This document shows, piece by piece, positions 8,532 through 19,908 of a stretch of DNA of 36,709 nucleotides (positions within the stretch are counted from its first letter, which is position 1; the number at the start of each line of letters is the position of its first letter). The DNA is taken from positions 1-36,709 of the forward strand of contig JACRFQ010000017.1 in NCBI GenBank assembly GCA_016217835.1, given 5' to 3'. The position numbers were made by a program, and so were the translations under genes. The notes under the pieces were generated by a model, which was not told the DNA's origin, ran no database searches, and saw only the letters and a program-made list of their open reading frames with translations. Origin of the DNA: Candidatus Levyibacteriota bacterium (GTDB lineage: Bacteria; Patescibacteriota; Microgenomatia; Levybacterales; UBA12049).

Positions 8532-9631
8532 AGAGCCAGAAGTAAGATAACTCCAAGTATTGTAATAAAGAACCCAATTGCGCCAATTGCAATAAAGTTA
8601 CTTGGTCCTGTTGGCGGTAATGGGCTTGGATTAGGCACTCCTGATCCTGATGCGATTTCTGACGGGTTTATGGTTAAGATTAGCGTGCAGGTTCCCACCT
8701 GGCTTACTGCTCCATTAACATCGGTAATAGTACCGAATGCTGAAAATGTTCCGGCACTGCGATAGACATGAGAAGTTAATGAATTAACAGATGTTTGTCC
8801 TATTCCGTTTGCTTGCGTTAGTTCTGTTACTTGTCCGTCGCCAAAATTAAATGTTGCTTTTAGAATGTCAGCGCTACTTGTTCCGATTAAAGTAAAGTTT
8901 ATGTTATATGGAGCAATACCTGTTAACGCCCTATCCGCTGTAAAACTTGAACAAATAGGTGCGCCGGCAGCGCTTGCAGGAGTTGCAAGGGATATTCCGC
9001 TTGAGGTCGCTTGTCCGGTTGGTACGGTTGTAGGCGTTGGTATGGAAACCTTTGGCGTTGGAGATGGGATTAGTGCTGTTATATTTATTGTTGCAGAGGA
9101 AGAATTTAATAAAAGATTTTCGTTAAATTGATCAGTTGTTCCGACAGATAAAACTTGTGTTTGATTACCAAATCCAACTTGCGTTGAAGCAGGGCTTGTT
9201 GTATTCAGAGCCTTAAAAGTTAAGGTACCTATTTTTGTAGAACTTGTAATTGGCGGAGCGCTTGCTCCAATAGAAAGAGTAAAAGAAATTTTACCGGGTT
9301 CAAAAACAGGTCCCTGGACTACGGATCGAAAAGATGTTGTATTTGGTACAAAACCTGCGCCCTCTGTTGCAAGTTTAGTATCATCGTAATTAATATAAAT
9401 TTTAACAAAAGATACAGAGTTAGAGCCTGGATTTATATTAATATCAAAACTAGTATTTGCACCGCTATCCACAGATTGTGAAGCAGGAGTGAATGATAAA
9501 CTTGTGGATGGAACAGTGGATGTTTTTGCATTTTGTTGTAGCGAAACAAGATAAATAATTAAGGGTATTGCGATAAGCAAAACAACCACGAAACCCAATA
9601 AGAGAATTTTTTTCCCTGAAGGCATAGCCAT
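8528..9631 (-). CDS. Surface protein with cohesin-like and PKD-like domains and LPPTG-like motif plus C-terminal TM
   Basis: N-terminal TM; SFTPASQSVDSGANTSFDININPGSNSVSFVKIYINYD (cohesin-like); NFGDGQV (PKD-like); PLPPTGPSNFIAIGAIGFFITILGVILLLAL. Confidence 0.75.
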   Translation of the reverse strand: MAMPSGKKILLLGFVVVLLIAIPLIIYLVSLQQNAKTSTVPSTSLSFTPASQSVDSGANTSFDININPGSNSVSFVKIYINYDDTKLATEGAGFVPNTTSFRSVVQGPVFEPGKISFTLSIGASAPPITSSTKIGTLTFKALNTTSPASTQVGFGNQTQVLSVGTTDQFNENLLLNSSSATINITALIPSPTPKVSIPTPTTVPTGQATSSGISLATPASAAGAPICSSFTADRALTGIAPYNINFTLIGTSSADILKATFNFGDGQVTELTQANGIGQTSVNSLTSHVYRSAGTFSAFGTITDVNGAVSQVGTCTLILTINPSEIASGSGVPNPSPLPPTGPSNFIAIGAIGFFITILGVILLLAL

Positions 9632-9673
9632 GATTAAATGGTATAGAAAATAGCCTTAAGTGTCAATATACCC

Positions 9674-9702
9674 TTGACAGAAGAATCAGTATGTTGTATA
9701 AA
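9674..9702 (+). promoter_or_regulatory. Sigma70-type promoter of groES-groEL
   Basis: TTGACA (9674..9679), 17-nt spacer, TATAAA (9697..9702). Confidence 0.75.
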
Positions 9703-9729
9703 TTAGCAGTCGAATTGTTTAACTGACAT
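9703..9729 (+). promoter_or_regulatory. Degenerate CIRCE-like operator at groES
   Basis: TTAGCAGTC-N9-AACTGACAT in 9-9-9 geometry; left arm like CIRCE (TTAGCACTC), right arm keeps only ACTG. Confidence 0.5.
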
Positions 9730-9736
9730 TATTTTT

Positions 9737-10030
9737 ATGGTAAAAACAAAAATTACACCACTTTTTGATAACGTTTTAATAAAACCTTTAGAAGCCGAGG
9801 TAAAAACATCTTCGGGCATTATTCTACCTGACAGCGCAAAAGAAAAACCTCAAATGGGAGAAGTTGTTGAAGTTGGTCCAGGAAAAACGGATGAGGGAAA
9901 ACTTGTTCCTGTTTCAGTAAAAAAAGGTCAAAAAGTAATGTACAAAAAATGGGGCGGGAATGAAATAAAAATAAACGGGCAAGAACTAACCTTAGTAGAA
10001 GAAAAAGATATATTGGCTATTATCGAATAG
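9737..10030 (+). CDS. groES: Co-chaperonin GroES
   Basis: ITPLFDNVLIKPLEAEVKTSSGIILPDSAKEKPQMGEVVEVGPG. Confidence 0.95.
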   Translation: MVKTKITPLFDNVLIKPLEAEVKTSSGIILPDSAKEKPQMGEVVEVGPGKTDEGKLVPVSVKKGQKVMYKKWGGNEIKINGQELTLVEEKDILAIIE

Positions 10031-10073
10031 CCAAATTTAAAACTCAAAATGCAAAATTCAAAATTGCAATTAA

Positions 10074-11723
<1,650 letters not shown>

Positions 11724-11768
11724 CCTTTTCAAACCCCCAACCTTTAATATATAATCTAAAATACTTTT

Positions 11769-12605
11769 ATGAAAAAGATCTTTTATATTGCCGCAATTTT
11801 CTTGCTGGCTGTTGTAGTTTTTGGCATTGTTCTTTTTGTTTTGAGTAAAAATAAAGAAAAAGGAGCCTTGCAAGTAACTTCAGAGCCAAAATCAAGCGTC
11901 TATGTTAACGGAAAAAAAGTAGGACAAACACCATTTAGAACGAGTGAGTTAAGAGACATGTTTGAAGCGGGTAACTACACTGTAAAACTGGTTCCAATCC
12001 TTGGAAACTTTGAACCTTTTGAACAAAAAATTACAATTTCCCCAAAAGTTTTAACCGTTATTGATAGAAATTTTGGACCAACCGGTCTTGAAAGCGGAAG
12101 TGTCATAAGTCTTAAAGAAATTTCCGATAAAAAAGATGCACAAATTTCTATAGTTTCTTTTCCTGATTCTGCGCAGGTTTTTCTAGACAACAATTTAGAA
12201 GGACAGTCTCCAATGCTTTTAAAAAATATTACAGCGTCTGATCACGAAATAAAACTTAGTAAAGAGGGTTATAAAGATAAAATCTCTTTAATAAAAACAG
12301 TGTTAGGCTATAAATTAGAAATATTAATATTTATAGGTATAAATCCAAATGTTGCAAGCGCTTCTGCGGCAATTAATTCCACGCCTTCTGCTTCGTTATC
12401 TTTATCAACAAAGATTTTAATTCTAGAAACCCCTACGGGTTTTTTGAGGGTTAGAAAAGATGCATCTTTAGGAGCTTTAGAGGTTGCACGTGTTAAACCG
12501 GGCGATACATACGATTTATTAGAGGAAAAGAATAATTGGTATAAGATAAAAATTGATGATAAAACTTCGGGTTGGATAAGTTCTCAGTATGCGAAAAAGA
12601 ATTAA
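11769..12605 (+). CDS. Membrane-anchored protein with two PEGA-like repeats and C-terminal SH3b domain
   Basis: LQVTSEPKSSVYVNGKKVGQTPF and ISIVSFPDSAQVFLDNNLEGQSPM; C-terminal GFLRVRKDASLGALEVARVKPGDTYDLLEEKNNWYKIKIDDKTSGWISSQYAKK. Confidence 0.8.
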   Translation: MKKIFYIAAIFLLAVVVFGIVLFVLSKNKEKGALQVTSEPKSSVYVNGKKVGQTPFRTSELRDMFEAGNYTVKLVPILGNFEPFEQKITISPKVLTVIDRNFGPTGLESGSVISLKEISDKKDAQISIVSFPDSAQVFLDNNLEGQSPMLLKNITASDHEIKLSKEGYKDKISLIKTVLGYKLEILIFIGINPNVASASAAINSTPSASLSLSTKILILETPTGFLRVRKDASLGALEVARVKPGDTYDLLEEKNNWYKIKIDDKTSGWISSQYAKKN

Positions 12606-13543
12606 GGAGTCACAAAATAAATCAAAACAACAACAAGAATTGCCCAAACAGTAACGGTTATTAAAAGTGGCTTATCGGAAAAAAGAACTTTTTCAGGACT
12701 TTCCCCTTCGTGTTTTTCGTAAATATCTTGTAAGTACCTCATCAGTCCATAAACAACAGGAATAATTGTAATCATGAGCCATTTCCTCTGGAAAAAAGTT
12801 GGTAAAAAATCAGGCATTAGTATGCCAAGTGATAATTTAAACCCCCCGGGATTTTCTAAAAAAGTAAAAAGAGAGTAGGTTATAAAAGTTGAGGTTGCAA
12901 AAATAGATGCATAGACATCTAGTAATCTTTCGGAATAATGAGATAAAGATTTTCTGGTTGCCGCAATATTAAAATCTTTATTTTGTGAAAGTAAAGTTAA
13001 CTCGCTTCTTCTTTTGCCAACAGCTAAAAATAGGGAAATCGAAATGGTTGTTAATAAAAGCCAAACAGATATATGATATCCGCTTGCAAATTCTCCGCCG
13101 TAAACTCTTAAGATATAACCTGTAGCAATTGCAAGAATATCAACGACAGCTATAGATTTAAGAAATGAAGAATAAAGGAACTGAACAAATAAGTATGTTA
13201 GAGAAAGACCAAAAAATGCCGGAGTGATTGATTTGGCAACAACTAAAGAACCAATTATTAAAAACAATGCTAAACTAGCTCCCAGTGTTATGGGCACATC
13301 TCCATGGGCAATTGGCCTAAATCTTTTAAAAGGATGGAGTCTATCTTTTTTAATATCAAAAATATCATTAACAATATAAGTAGCGCTTGAAAGTCCGCAA
13401 AAAACAAAGAAACTTAGTAGTACGTTTTCAAAAACAGGCTTATCAAAGAGCGCGCCAGCAAAGGTGATTGCTGCAAAAACAGCAAAATTTTTGACCCATT
13501 GTCTGGGTCTTACTAATCTTAAAATATTATAAATGAGTTTCAT
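12602..13543 (-). CDS. UbiA-family prenyltransferase (decaprenyl-phosphate phosphoribosyltransferase-like)
   Basis: LVRPRQWVKNFAVFA and YIVNDIFDIKKDRLHPFKRFRPIAHG motifs; multi-TM. Confidence 0.8.
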   Translation of the reverse strand: MKLIYNILRLVRPRQWVKNFAVFAAITFAGALFDKPVFENVLLSFFVFCGLSSATYIVNDIFDIKKDRLHPFKRFRPIAHGDVPITLGASLALFLIIGSLVVAKSITPAFFGLSLTYLFVQFLYSSFLKSIAVVDILAIATGYILRVYGGEFASGYHISVWLLLTTISISLFLAVGKRRSELTLLSQNKDFNIAATRKSLSHYSERLLDVYASIFATSTFITYSLFTFLENPGGFKLSLGILMPDFLPTFFQRKWLMITIIPVVYGLMRYLQDIYEKHEGESPEKVLFSDKPLLITVTVWAILVVVLIYFVTP

Positions 13544-14600
13544 CCGAGTGTTTTGTTAATAAATGTAAAAAAAGTAGAGCGCCTCCGACTACAATAATAA
13601 GCATGATTATTGCAAACAATTTTCCCTTGCTTGAAAGCACTAGTGATAATGAGCCTAATATAGCAGAAACAACCCAATAAAACAACGCAACTCTTCTTTG
13701 ACTAAAGCCAAGGCTAAGTAATAAATGGTGAAGGTGTTTTTTATCATGCCAGAAAGGCGATTTTCCCGATGCAATTCTTCGCATAATAGTAAATAAACCA
13801 TCTGTCATAGGAACCCCCATAACAAGAATTGCCGTTGCTAATTTTGCGCTTGAAAGAATTGATGCAACTGCTAGTAAAAGATAAATAGCTGTCGCGCCAT
13901 AACCCGGGAAAATTTTTGCAGGATAAAAATTAAAAACTAAAAATCCCAACGAAGAACCTGCAATTATAAAAGAAAGAATTGCTGCAATTTCGCTTGTTTG
14001 ATCAAGTAGGGTAAATCTAAGACTAAGGATTCCAATAACGATTGCAGAAATTGCAACAATACCGGGCATCTGACCATCAACTCCCTTACTCCAATTAAGC
14101 ATATTCATAACCCAAACAATCCAGAGTATGGCAATTAAATCTGAAAGAAAGGTAATGGTTGTTCCTTGCCAAAACGGAATCTGAATATTATTTAGATAAA
14201 GTATGCCGCCGAACGGATTTGTGATAAAGGGAATATCAGTTCCCATATAAACTACAAAAATGGCAGTGCCGATATTTATTACAAATCTTAAATATGGTGA
14301 TAAATCATATTTGTCGTCCAAAACTCCAATCAACAAGGAAACAAATGAAGCAAAGAACAAAGCGATAATAATTTTACTTAAGGGGAGAAACAGGATTCCC
14401 GCCACTAATATTCCTATAAAAAGAGGAATTCCTCCGCCTCTTGGAATAGGTTTTTTGTGTAGTATTGCCGGATGTTTATGTTTTTTGGGATCGTCTACGA
14501 TGTTATATTTTTTAAGAAAAAATAGCGATATGGGAGTTGCAATTAAAGTAGCTAAAAAAGCGACTAGTAATGGGAAAATTGTTAAATTAAAGTTATACAT
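13527..14600 (-). CDS. MraY/WecA-family polyprenyl-phosphate sugar-1-phosphate transferase
   Basis: DDPKKHKHPAILHKKPIPRGGG, GVLDDKYDLSPYLRF, NMLNWSKGVDGQMPG and HDKKHLHHLLLSLGFSQRR motifs. Confidence 0.9.
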   Translation of the reverse strand: MYNFNLTIFPLLVAFLATLIATPISLFFLKKYNIVDDPKKHKHPAILHKKPIPRGGGIPLFIGILVAGILFLPLSKIIIALFFASFVSLLIGVLDDKYDLSPYLRFVINIGTAIFVVYMGTDIPFITNPFGGILYLNNIQIPFWQGTTITFLSDLIAILWIVWVMNMLNWSKGVDGQMPGIVAISAIVIGILSLRFTLLDQTSEIAAILSFIIAGSSLGFLVFNFYPAKIFPGYGATAIYLLLAVASILSSAKLATAILVMGVPMTDGLFTIMRRIASGKSPFWHDKKHLHHLLLSLGFSQRRVALFYWVVSAILGSLSLVLSSKGKLFAIIMLIIVVGGALLFLHLLTKHSDETHL

Positions 14601-14953
14601 TAAAGCACCACGAATATAGTTCTTGCTATAAAGAGAAAATTTAATATAGCAATTATAAACGTGATGGCTGAAACAATTCTTGCAATTAGTGGATTTTTTA
14701 AATAGACGAATGAGGAAAAAATAATATTTATTAGAAATATTATGCCAAAAACAGCAACCGGAATAAATATTCCGGAAGTTTGGGTAAGCCTTTGCGTACC
14801 CCAGGGAAGTTGATTAAAAATCGGTATTAATGGAGGAAGATTTTTATAGTTAAACAATATAAAAATTATTGTTAGAAAAGTTAATATCAGGCTAATATTA
14901 AAGCCTCTAAATGTCCATCTATCGGCTTTAATATTATTAATAAAACTTTTCAT
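14600..14953 (-). CDS. Small multi-TM membrane protein
   Basis: Three hydrophobic segments; start overlaps the end of the 14937..16421 gene. Confidence 0.55.
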   Translation of the reverse strand: MKSFINNIKADRWTFRGFNISLILTFLTIIFILFNYKNLPPLIPIFNQLPWGTQRLTQTSGIFIPVAVFGIIFLINIIFSSFVYLKNPLIARIVSAITFIIAILNFLFIARTIFVVL

Positions 14954-16421
14954 AAATTTCTATACCATTCAAATTCATTTTAAGAGAATAATCAAAAAGA
15001 GAAAAGGGGTAAGCGGAAGTATTGGGCATTACAACGATAAATTTTGGATTACTTTTTAAAAGACCAACTTTTGTATTTTCAAAACCATCTTTATAATTCG
15101 TAATATGATAAGCAACGGTATATCTTCCCGGCGGAAGTTTTTGGGTTAATGTATAAACTTGCGCATTATTGCCCCAGATAAAAATATTATCAGATGGTTT
15201 ACTGTGGGTATTTATATAACCGGCTATGTCATAGTCATTTGGAGTATTTCTATCAAAGAATCTCTGATATTCATAAACACTTTTTTGTTGCGTTAAAAAA
15301 GATACAAAATTTTGGTAGTAAAAAACAGTTTTTGTATAAAAACTAAAACTTAGTAAAACTGCAATTAAAGTCGTCAAAAGAACAACTCCTGATAATTTTG
15401 AGAAATTTTTATTTACAATAAATAATCCAATCGTTAAGGAAAATGCCGGAAGCAAAACTAAAACATAATGGGTATAGGGTCTTTGGGAAAAATAAGCGTT
15501 AAAAAGTGAAAACCCAAGCCATAAGAGAATAAGCATAAATGAGTTTCCATAAATTTTTCTTTTTGAAAAAATAAATAAAGAAAATAAAGAAAGAAGTATC
15601 AATTTAAAAATCAAAAGTCCTTGTGGGATTATGAATTTATTACCATAATTTACGTAGCCAACGTTATTAAATAAAACTGCTTTTAAAAAATAAGAAAAAG
15701 CGTCATTTATTAAAAAGAAAACAGTAACTAATAAAATAGGAGTTACGAATCCTAAGATAAAAGGAAGAATCGTTTTAAATTCTCCAATCAAGTTTTTAAT
15801 TTTAATCACATCAAGTAATTTTTTTGAAGAATTTGCAAAGACTAAAAATACAGTAAATGCAGCAAAGTCAAACAGGGCAACAATTTTTAAAAGAAAAGAT
15901 ATTCCCAAAATAAACCCTGCATATAAAAGAAGTTTAGTTTTTTTGTTTTGTATATCTGTTTCTAAAGATTTCAGAACTAAAATTGCTCCCAGGATATTTG
16001 GAAAAAGCATAAAGTTTTCGGCATTTGCAATATTGCCTTCAATGAGCGGAAGACCAAACAGAATAGCAAAGAATCCCGTTGAAATAAAAACAGCCTTCCT
16101 ATTCTCAAAAAGTTTTTTAGCAAGAAAATAAAATGCGCCGATAGCTAAAATGCCCGCCATTAAAGACAAAAGGCGGATTGCAAATTGATCTGAAGAGACA
16201 AGGGTATATAAAAAATAAAGAAGCGGTGGTTTATTGTCAAAAACATCTCTGTATAAAAGTCTTCCTGCATTCATGCCAGTGCCAAGTACTTGATATATTC
16301 CTTCATCACCATACCAATTTGGTTCAAAAAGCGAAGGAAATCTTAAGAAGAAAAAAACAACAGAAATTACTATTAAAAACCAACACCCAATACTTTTTTC
16401 AAGCCTTGTTAGCATTTTCAT
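14937..16421 (-). CDS. GT39/PMT-like membrane glycosyltransferase
   Basis: PSLFEPNWYGDEGIYQVLGTGMNAGRLLYRDVFDNKPPLLYFLY motif followed by many TM segments. Confidence 0.8.
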   Translation of the reverse strand: MKMLTRLEKSIGCWFLIVISVVFFFLRFPSLFEPNWYGDEGIYQVLGTGMNAGRLLYRDVFDNKPPLLYFLYTLVSSDQFAIRLLSLMAGILAIGAFYFLAKKLFENRKAVFISTGFFAILFGLPLIEGNIANAENFMLFPNILGAILVLKSLETDIQNKKTKLLLYAGFILGISFLLKIVALFDFAAFTVFLVFANSSKKLLDVIKIKNLIGEFKTILPFILGFVTPILLVTVFFLINDAFSYFLKAVLFNNVGYVNYGNKFIIPQGLLIFKLILLSLFSLFIFSKRKIYGNSFMLILLWLGFSLFNAYFSQRPYTHYVLVLLPAFSLTIGLFIVNKNFSKLSGVVLLTTLIAVLLSFSFYTKTVFYYQNFVSFLTQQKSVYEYQRFFDRNTPNDYDIAGYINTHSKPSDNIFIWGNNAQVYTLTQKLPPGRYTVAYHITNYKDGFENTKVGLLKSNPKFIVVMPNTSAYPFSLFDYSLKMNLNGIEIYEKFY

Positions 16422-16424
16422 ATT

Positions 16425-17918
16425 TTAAAGCTTTTCGGTTACTTTATATTCTAATCTTTTACCAAGCATAAGTTGAGTATGGGAAATGAGTGCCGGAAGA
16501 GCGCCTAGAAAAAAACCAACAAGCGGAAGAAGCAAGAATTCTAATGGGAATAATAATTGTCTTTTTTTTGAAATATTTTGGTGTTTTGGTCTTTGTCTAA
16601 AATCAATTATTAACATAGCTGCTGTTGCAAGAAGACAAAGCGTTAGTATGAATCCTGCCAGTTGAGGCAGGGTATAACCAAGAGTTGTTCTTGCAAATAC
16701 CGGATTAACAAAAGGCATAATATTTGCTGCTATGGTTATTATAAACCAATTGACCGGCCATAGGAAGTGATCTAATAAAACATGGAAAAGCATGGTGGTT
16801 TTTCTATAAAACGGAACATTTGGAACCGTAAACCACCATTTAATAAAAAGCGGATCATCTGAAGCGCCCCAACTCCAGCGTCTTTCCTGCTGATATTTAT
16901 TTTTTAAAGAATTAATATAAGAAGATGAAAGGGGAGCATCCATGGAAGTTTTTAGAAATATCGGTTCTGCAAAAACATTGCCTTGTTTTTTATAGAATGC
17001 TTTAAAAAATATTCTGTAGTCTTCAGGAATTACGTCCGTATCCCAATATCCAATTTCGTGTAAAAGCTTTAGAGATAGTGAATATGTAGAATTAGAAACT
17101 AACCTATCTTTTTGCACCAAAAGCCCCGTTCTCCATAAAGATCCAAAAAACGAAATTATTCTGATTGGGGCGGGAACATGCCAGAAATTATTGTAATTTA
17201 CATTAGCAGATTGCCAGAATTTTCCATACCTGTTGTTATCTGTTAAAAAACTATGGGAAAGATAAGAATAATATTGCGGATCAAAAATTGAGTCGGCGTC
17301 AACAGATGAAATTGTTGCAAATTCGTAGTCAACAATGCCGGTTTCTACGAGTTTTTTGTATGCAACTTTTCCGCCGTACGCCTCATTAGATGATTTGCCT
17401 TTTACCTCTCCTTCGATATCCGGATGAAGTGTGAAAAAAATATCACCGAACGCATCTTTAAATTCTTCTACTAATTTCTTACCTCTCTCTTTTGCTTGTT
17501 CTTCCCGCTCTTCCATAGCTAAAATCACATAAATTCTTTTAGTTGGGAATGTTTGATCAGAAAGGCTTTCAATTGTTTTTCTTAGTTTTTCTAAGGTTTC
17601 TTTATAGTTTGGAATAACTACAATGTGTGCTACTTTTTCAAAATTTTCTAAAGGCTTTGCGTTTTCTAACCAATTTTGCCTTTCAGCTTTTTTAATTTTT
17701 CTGGCACTTATGAATGCTGTTATAACAAGAGAAAAGCTTCTATAAAACCAATAAACATCAAAAAATAAAATAAAATAAGCGACAAACCAAGGGACAAAAT
17801 AGCTTCCCCAAACAGGCATAGTTATAAGTGTCCACGAAATGAGCCCTGGCATTATTTCAAGTGCCCGGCGTGTTTTAATAGGATAGGTAGTAAAAATTTT
17901 GTTGAAAAAATCTGTCAT
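16425..17918 (-). CDS. Family 2 glycosyltransferase with TM helices
   Basis: VVIPNYKETLEKLRKTIESLSDQTFP, SVDADSIFD and QQERRWSWG motifs. Confidence 0.8.
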   Translation of the reverse strand: MTDFFNKIFTTYPIKTRRALEIMPGLISWTLITMPVWGSYFVPWFVAYFILFFDVYWFYRSFSLVITAFISARKIKKAERQNWLENAKPLENFEKVAHIVVIPNYKETLEKLRKTIESLSDQTFPTKRIYVILAMEEREEQAKERGKKLVEEFKDAFGDIFFTLHPDIEGEVKGKSSNEAYGGKVAYKKLVETGIVDYEFATISSVDADSIFDPQYYSYLSHSFLTDNNRYGKFWQSANVNYNNFWHVPAPIRIISFFGSLWRTGLLVQKDRLVSNSTYSLSLKLLHEIGYWDTDVIPEDYRIFFKAFYKKQGNVFAEPIFLKTSMDAPLSSSYINSLKNKYQQERRWSWGASDDPLFIKWWFTVPNVPFYRKTTMLFHVLLDHFLWPVNWFIITIAANIMPFVNPVFARTTLGYTLPQLAGFILTLCLLATAAMLIIDFRQRPKHQNISKKRQLLFPLEFLLLPLVGFFLGALPALISHTQLMLGKRLEYKVTEKL

Positions 17919-17929
17919 ATATTCAGCGT

Positions 17930-18736
17930 TTAGCGCATAGCATTTAGTTTAAATAAACTCATTGCATTCTGGGTTGTAATTTTATCAACTTCGCTAAAAG
18001 AAGTATTTTTAATTTTAGCTATAGTTTCACCCACAATTATAACATAGGAGGGTTCATTGCGGCTACCGCGCTTAGGAATCGGCGTTAAGAACGGAGCATC
18101 GGTTTCCGTAACAATTCTTTCAAGCGGGGTATATCCAACAAGATCTTTTAAAGAAGTGTTTTCACCGGGCGCAATACCATTATAAGTAATATTTCCGTCA
18201 AAACCAATATAAAATCCCAAAGCTAGAGCAGTTTTTAAAATTTTTATTTCTCCCGCAAAGCAATGAAACATTCCGGGAGTTTCTTTTAAAATATTTTTAT
18301 GAGATTTAAGTATTTCTAAAATGTCTTTTCCCGCTTGCCGGTTATGGATTTGTAAAGGAAGTTTAAGTTTATGAGCCATTTGAATTTGAGTTTCAAAAAT
18401 CTTTTTTTGTAAAGAAGGATTTACAATCCCATTTGATTTATAAGAAAAATAATCAAGGCCGATTTCTCCGATTGCTAAAACTTTTTTATTTTTGGCAATT
18501 GTTTCTAATTCTTTTTCCCACCCGCTTTCTAATTTATCTGCATGATGGGGATGAATGCCAACAATTGAGTATAAGTTTTCATAATTTTTAGCAAGTTCGA
18601 CAGCTTTTTGACTTGACTCAAGAGAGGTGCCCACATTAATTATTTTTTCAACGCCTGATTCATGCGCTCTCTTTATAACTTCATCGAAATCATTCTCAAA
18701 AGAGTGAAAGTTTAAATGGCAATGAACATCAATCAT
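17930..18736 (-). CDS. tatD: TatD family metal-dependent hydrolase
   Basis: MIDVHCHLNF, VGIHPHHA, IGEIGLDYF, VTETDAPFLTP. Confidence 0.93.
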   Translation of the reverse strand: MIDVHCHLNFHSFENDFDEVIKRAHESGVEKIINVGTSLESSQKAVELAKNYENLYSIVGIHPHHADKLESGWEKELETIAKNKKVLAIGEIGLDYFSYKSNGIVNPSLQKKIFETQIQMAHKLKLPLQIHNRQAGKDILEILKSHKNILKETPGMFHCFAGEIKILKTALALGFYIGFDGNITYNGIAPGENTSLKDLVGYTPLERIVTETDAPFLTPIPKRGSRNEPSYVIIVGETIAKIKNTSFSEVDKITTQNAMSLFKLNAMR

Positions 18737-18762
18737 GTAATTTGATTATAGCAAGATAGAGG

Positions 18763-19860
18763 TTATTGTTCCCAGGGGAATTCTTCCCGGCCAAAGTGCC
18801 CGTAGCTAGAAGTCGGTAAGTAAATAGGTCTTTGTAAATTTAAACCGTTTAGAATTCCTTCAACCGAGGTGTCAAGGGTTTTTGTAATAAAATCCTGAAT
18901 TACCCTAGGTGTTACTTTTCCAGTTCCGAAAGTTTCAACTTCCTGCATGCTTGGTTTTTTGGCTCCGATAAAATAGGCAAGTCTAACTTCTGCTTTTTCA
19001 GCCAGTTTTTCTTTAACAATTCTTTTTGCCAAAAATCTTGCGGCATAAGCGCCACTTCTATCAACCTTTGTCGGGTCTTTGCCGGAAAATGCTCCTCCGC
19101 CAACTCTGGCATAGCCTCCATATGTATCAACAATTATTTTTCTGCCTGTAAGCCCAGTGTCAACGCCGGGACCCGGCATGTGCCAAATTCCCGTGCCGTT
19201 AACAATTAAATCTTTCTCAGCAATCTTAAAGCCGAATTCTTCTAAAACTTTTTTAACAATCTTTTGATAAACATCTTTCTTTACCTGTTCAAGTTCTATA
19301 TCTTCCCTGTGGGGAACTGCGATAACAACCTGATTAACTTTATATGGTTTGCCGTTTTTATAAGCAATGGTAACTTGAGTTTTTCCGTCAGGTCTTAAAT
19401 AAGGCAGTATCTTTTTTTCCCTAACTTCATCAATTCTTTGGGCTAAGTGGTGGGCGATAGTTATTGGTAAGGGCATTAAGTTTTTTGTTTCCCGGCAGGC
19501 AAAACCAAACATCATTCCCTGGTCGCCGGCTCCTTTTGGGGTAACGCCTGCAGAAATCTCACTTGATTGTTCATGGACATAGACTTCAATTTTGGAATTA
19601 TTAGAAAAATTAAATTTAGGATTTGTGTAACCTAAATTTTTTATTTGTTTCCTTGCAATTTTTTCAAAATCAATTTTTGCATTTGCAGTTATTTCGCCTG
19701 CAATAATTAATCTGTTAAATCCGGCAAGTGTTTCAACGGCAACCCGGCCGTATTTATCTTGTCTTAAAACTTCGTCTAAAATTGCGTCGGAAATTGAGTC
19801 GCAAACTTTGTCCGGGTGTCCGGCGCAAACAGATTCTGATGTAAAAGTGTAATTATTCAT
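18763..19860 (-). CDS. metK: S-adenosylmethionine synthetase
   Basis: MNNYTFTSESVCAGHPDKVCDSISDAILD, GAGDQGMMFG, GGGAFSGKDPTKVDRSGAYAAR. Start set at 19860; the ORF-track N-terminus (to 19932) lies inside the riboswitch. Confidence 0.95.
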   Translation of the reverse strand: MNNYTFTSESVCAGHPDKVCDSISDAILDEVLRQDKYGRVAVETLAGFNRLIIAGEITANAKIDFEKIARKQIKNLGYTNPKFNFSNNSKIEVYVHEQSSEISAGVTPKGAGDQGMMFGFACRETKNLMPLPITIAHHLAQRIDEVREKKILPYLRPDGKTQVTIAYKNGKPYKVNQVVIAVPHREDIELEQVKKDVYQKIVKKVLEEFGFKIAEKDLIVNGTGIWHMPGPGVDTGLTGRKIIVDTYGGYARVGGGAFSGKDPTKVDRSGAYAARFLAKRIVKEKLAEKAEVRLAYFIGAKKPSMQEVETFGTGKVTPRVIQDFITKTLDTSVEGILNGLNLQRPIYLPTSSYGHFGREEFPWEQ

Positions 19861-19870
19861 TGTTATGTAC

Positions 19871-19898
19871 AAAAAAACCTCTTTTGTCAAAAAGAGGT
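19871..19898 (-). terminator. Intrinsic terminator/expression platform of the metK leader
   Basis: Minus strand ACCTCTTTT-TGAC-AAAAGAGGT-TTTTTT: 9-bp perfect stem plus U tract, directly upstream of metK ATG. Confidence 0.85.
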
Positions 19899-19908
19899 AA
19901 AAGATTTT

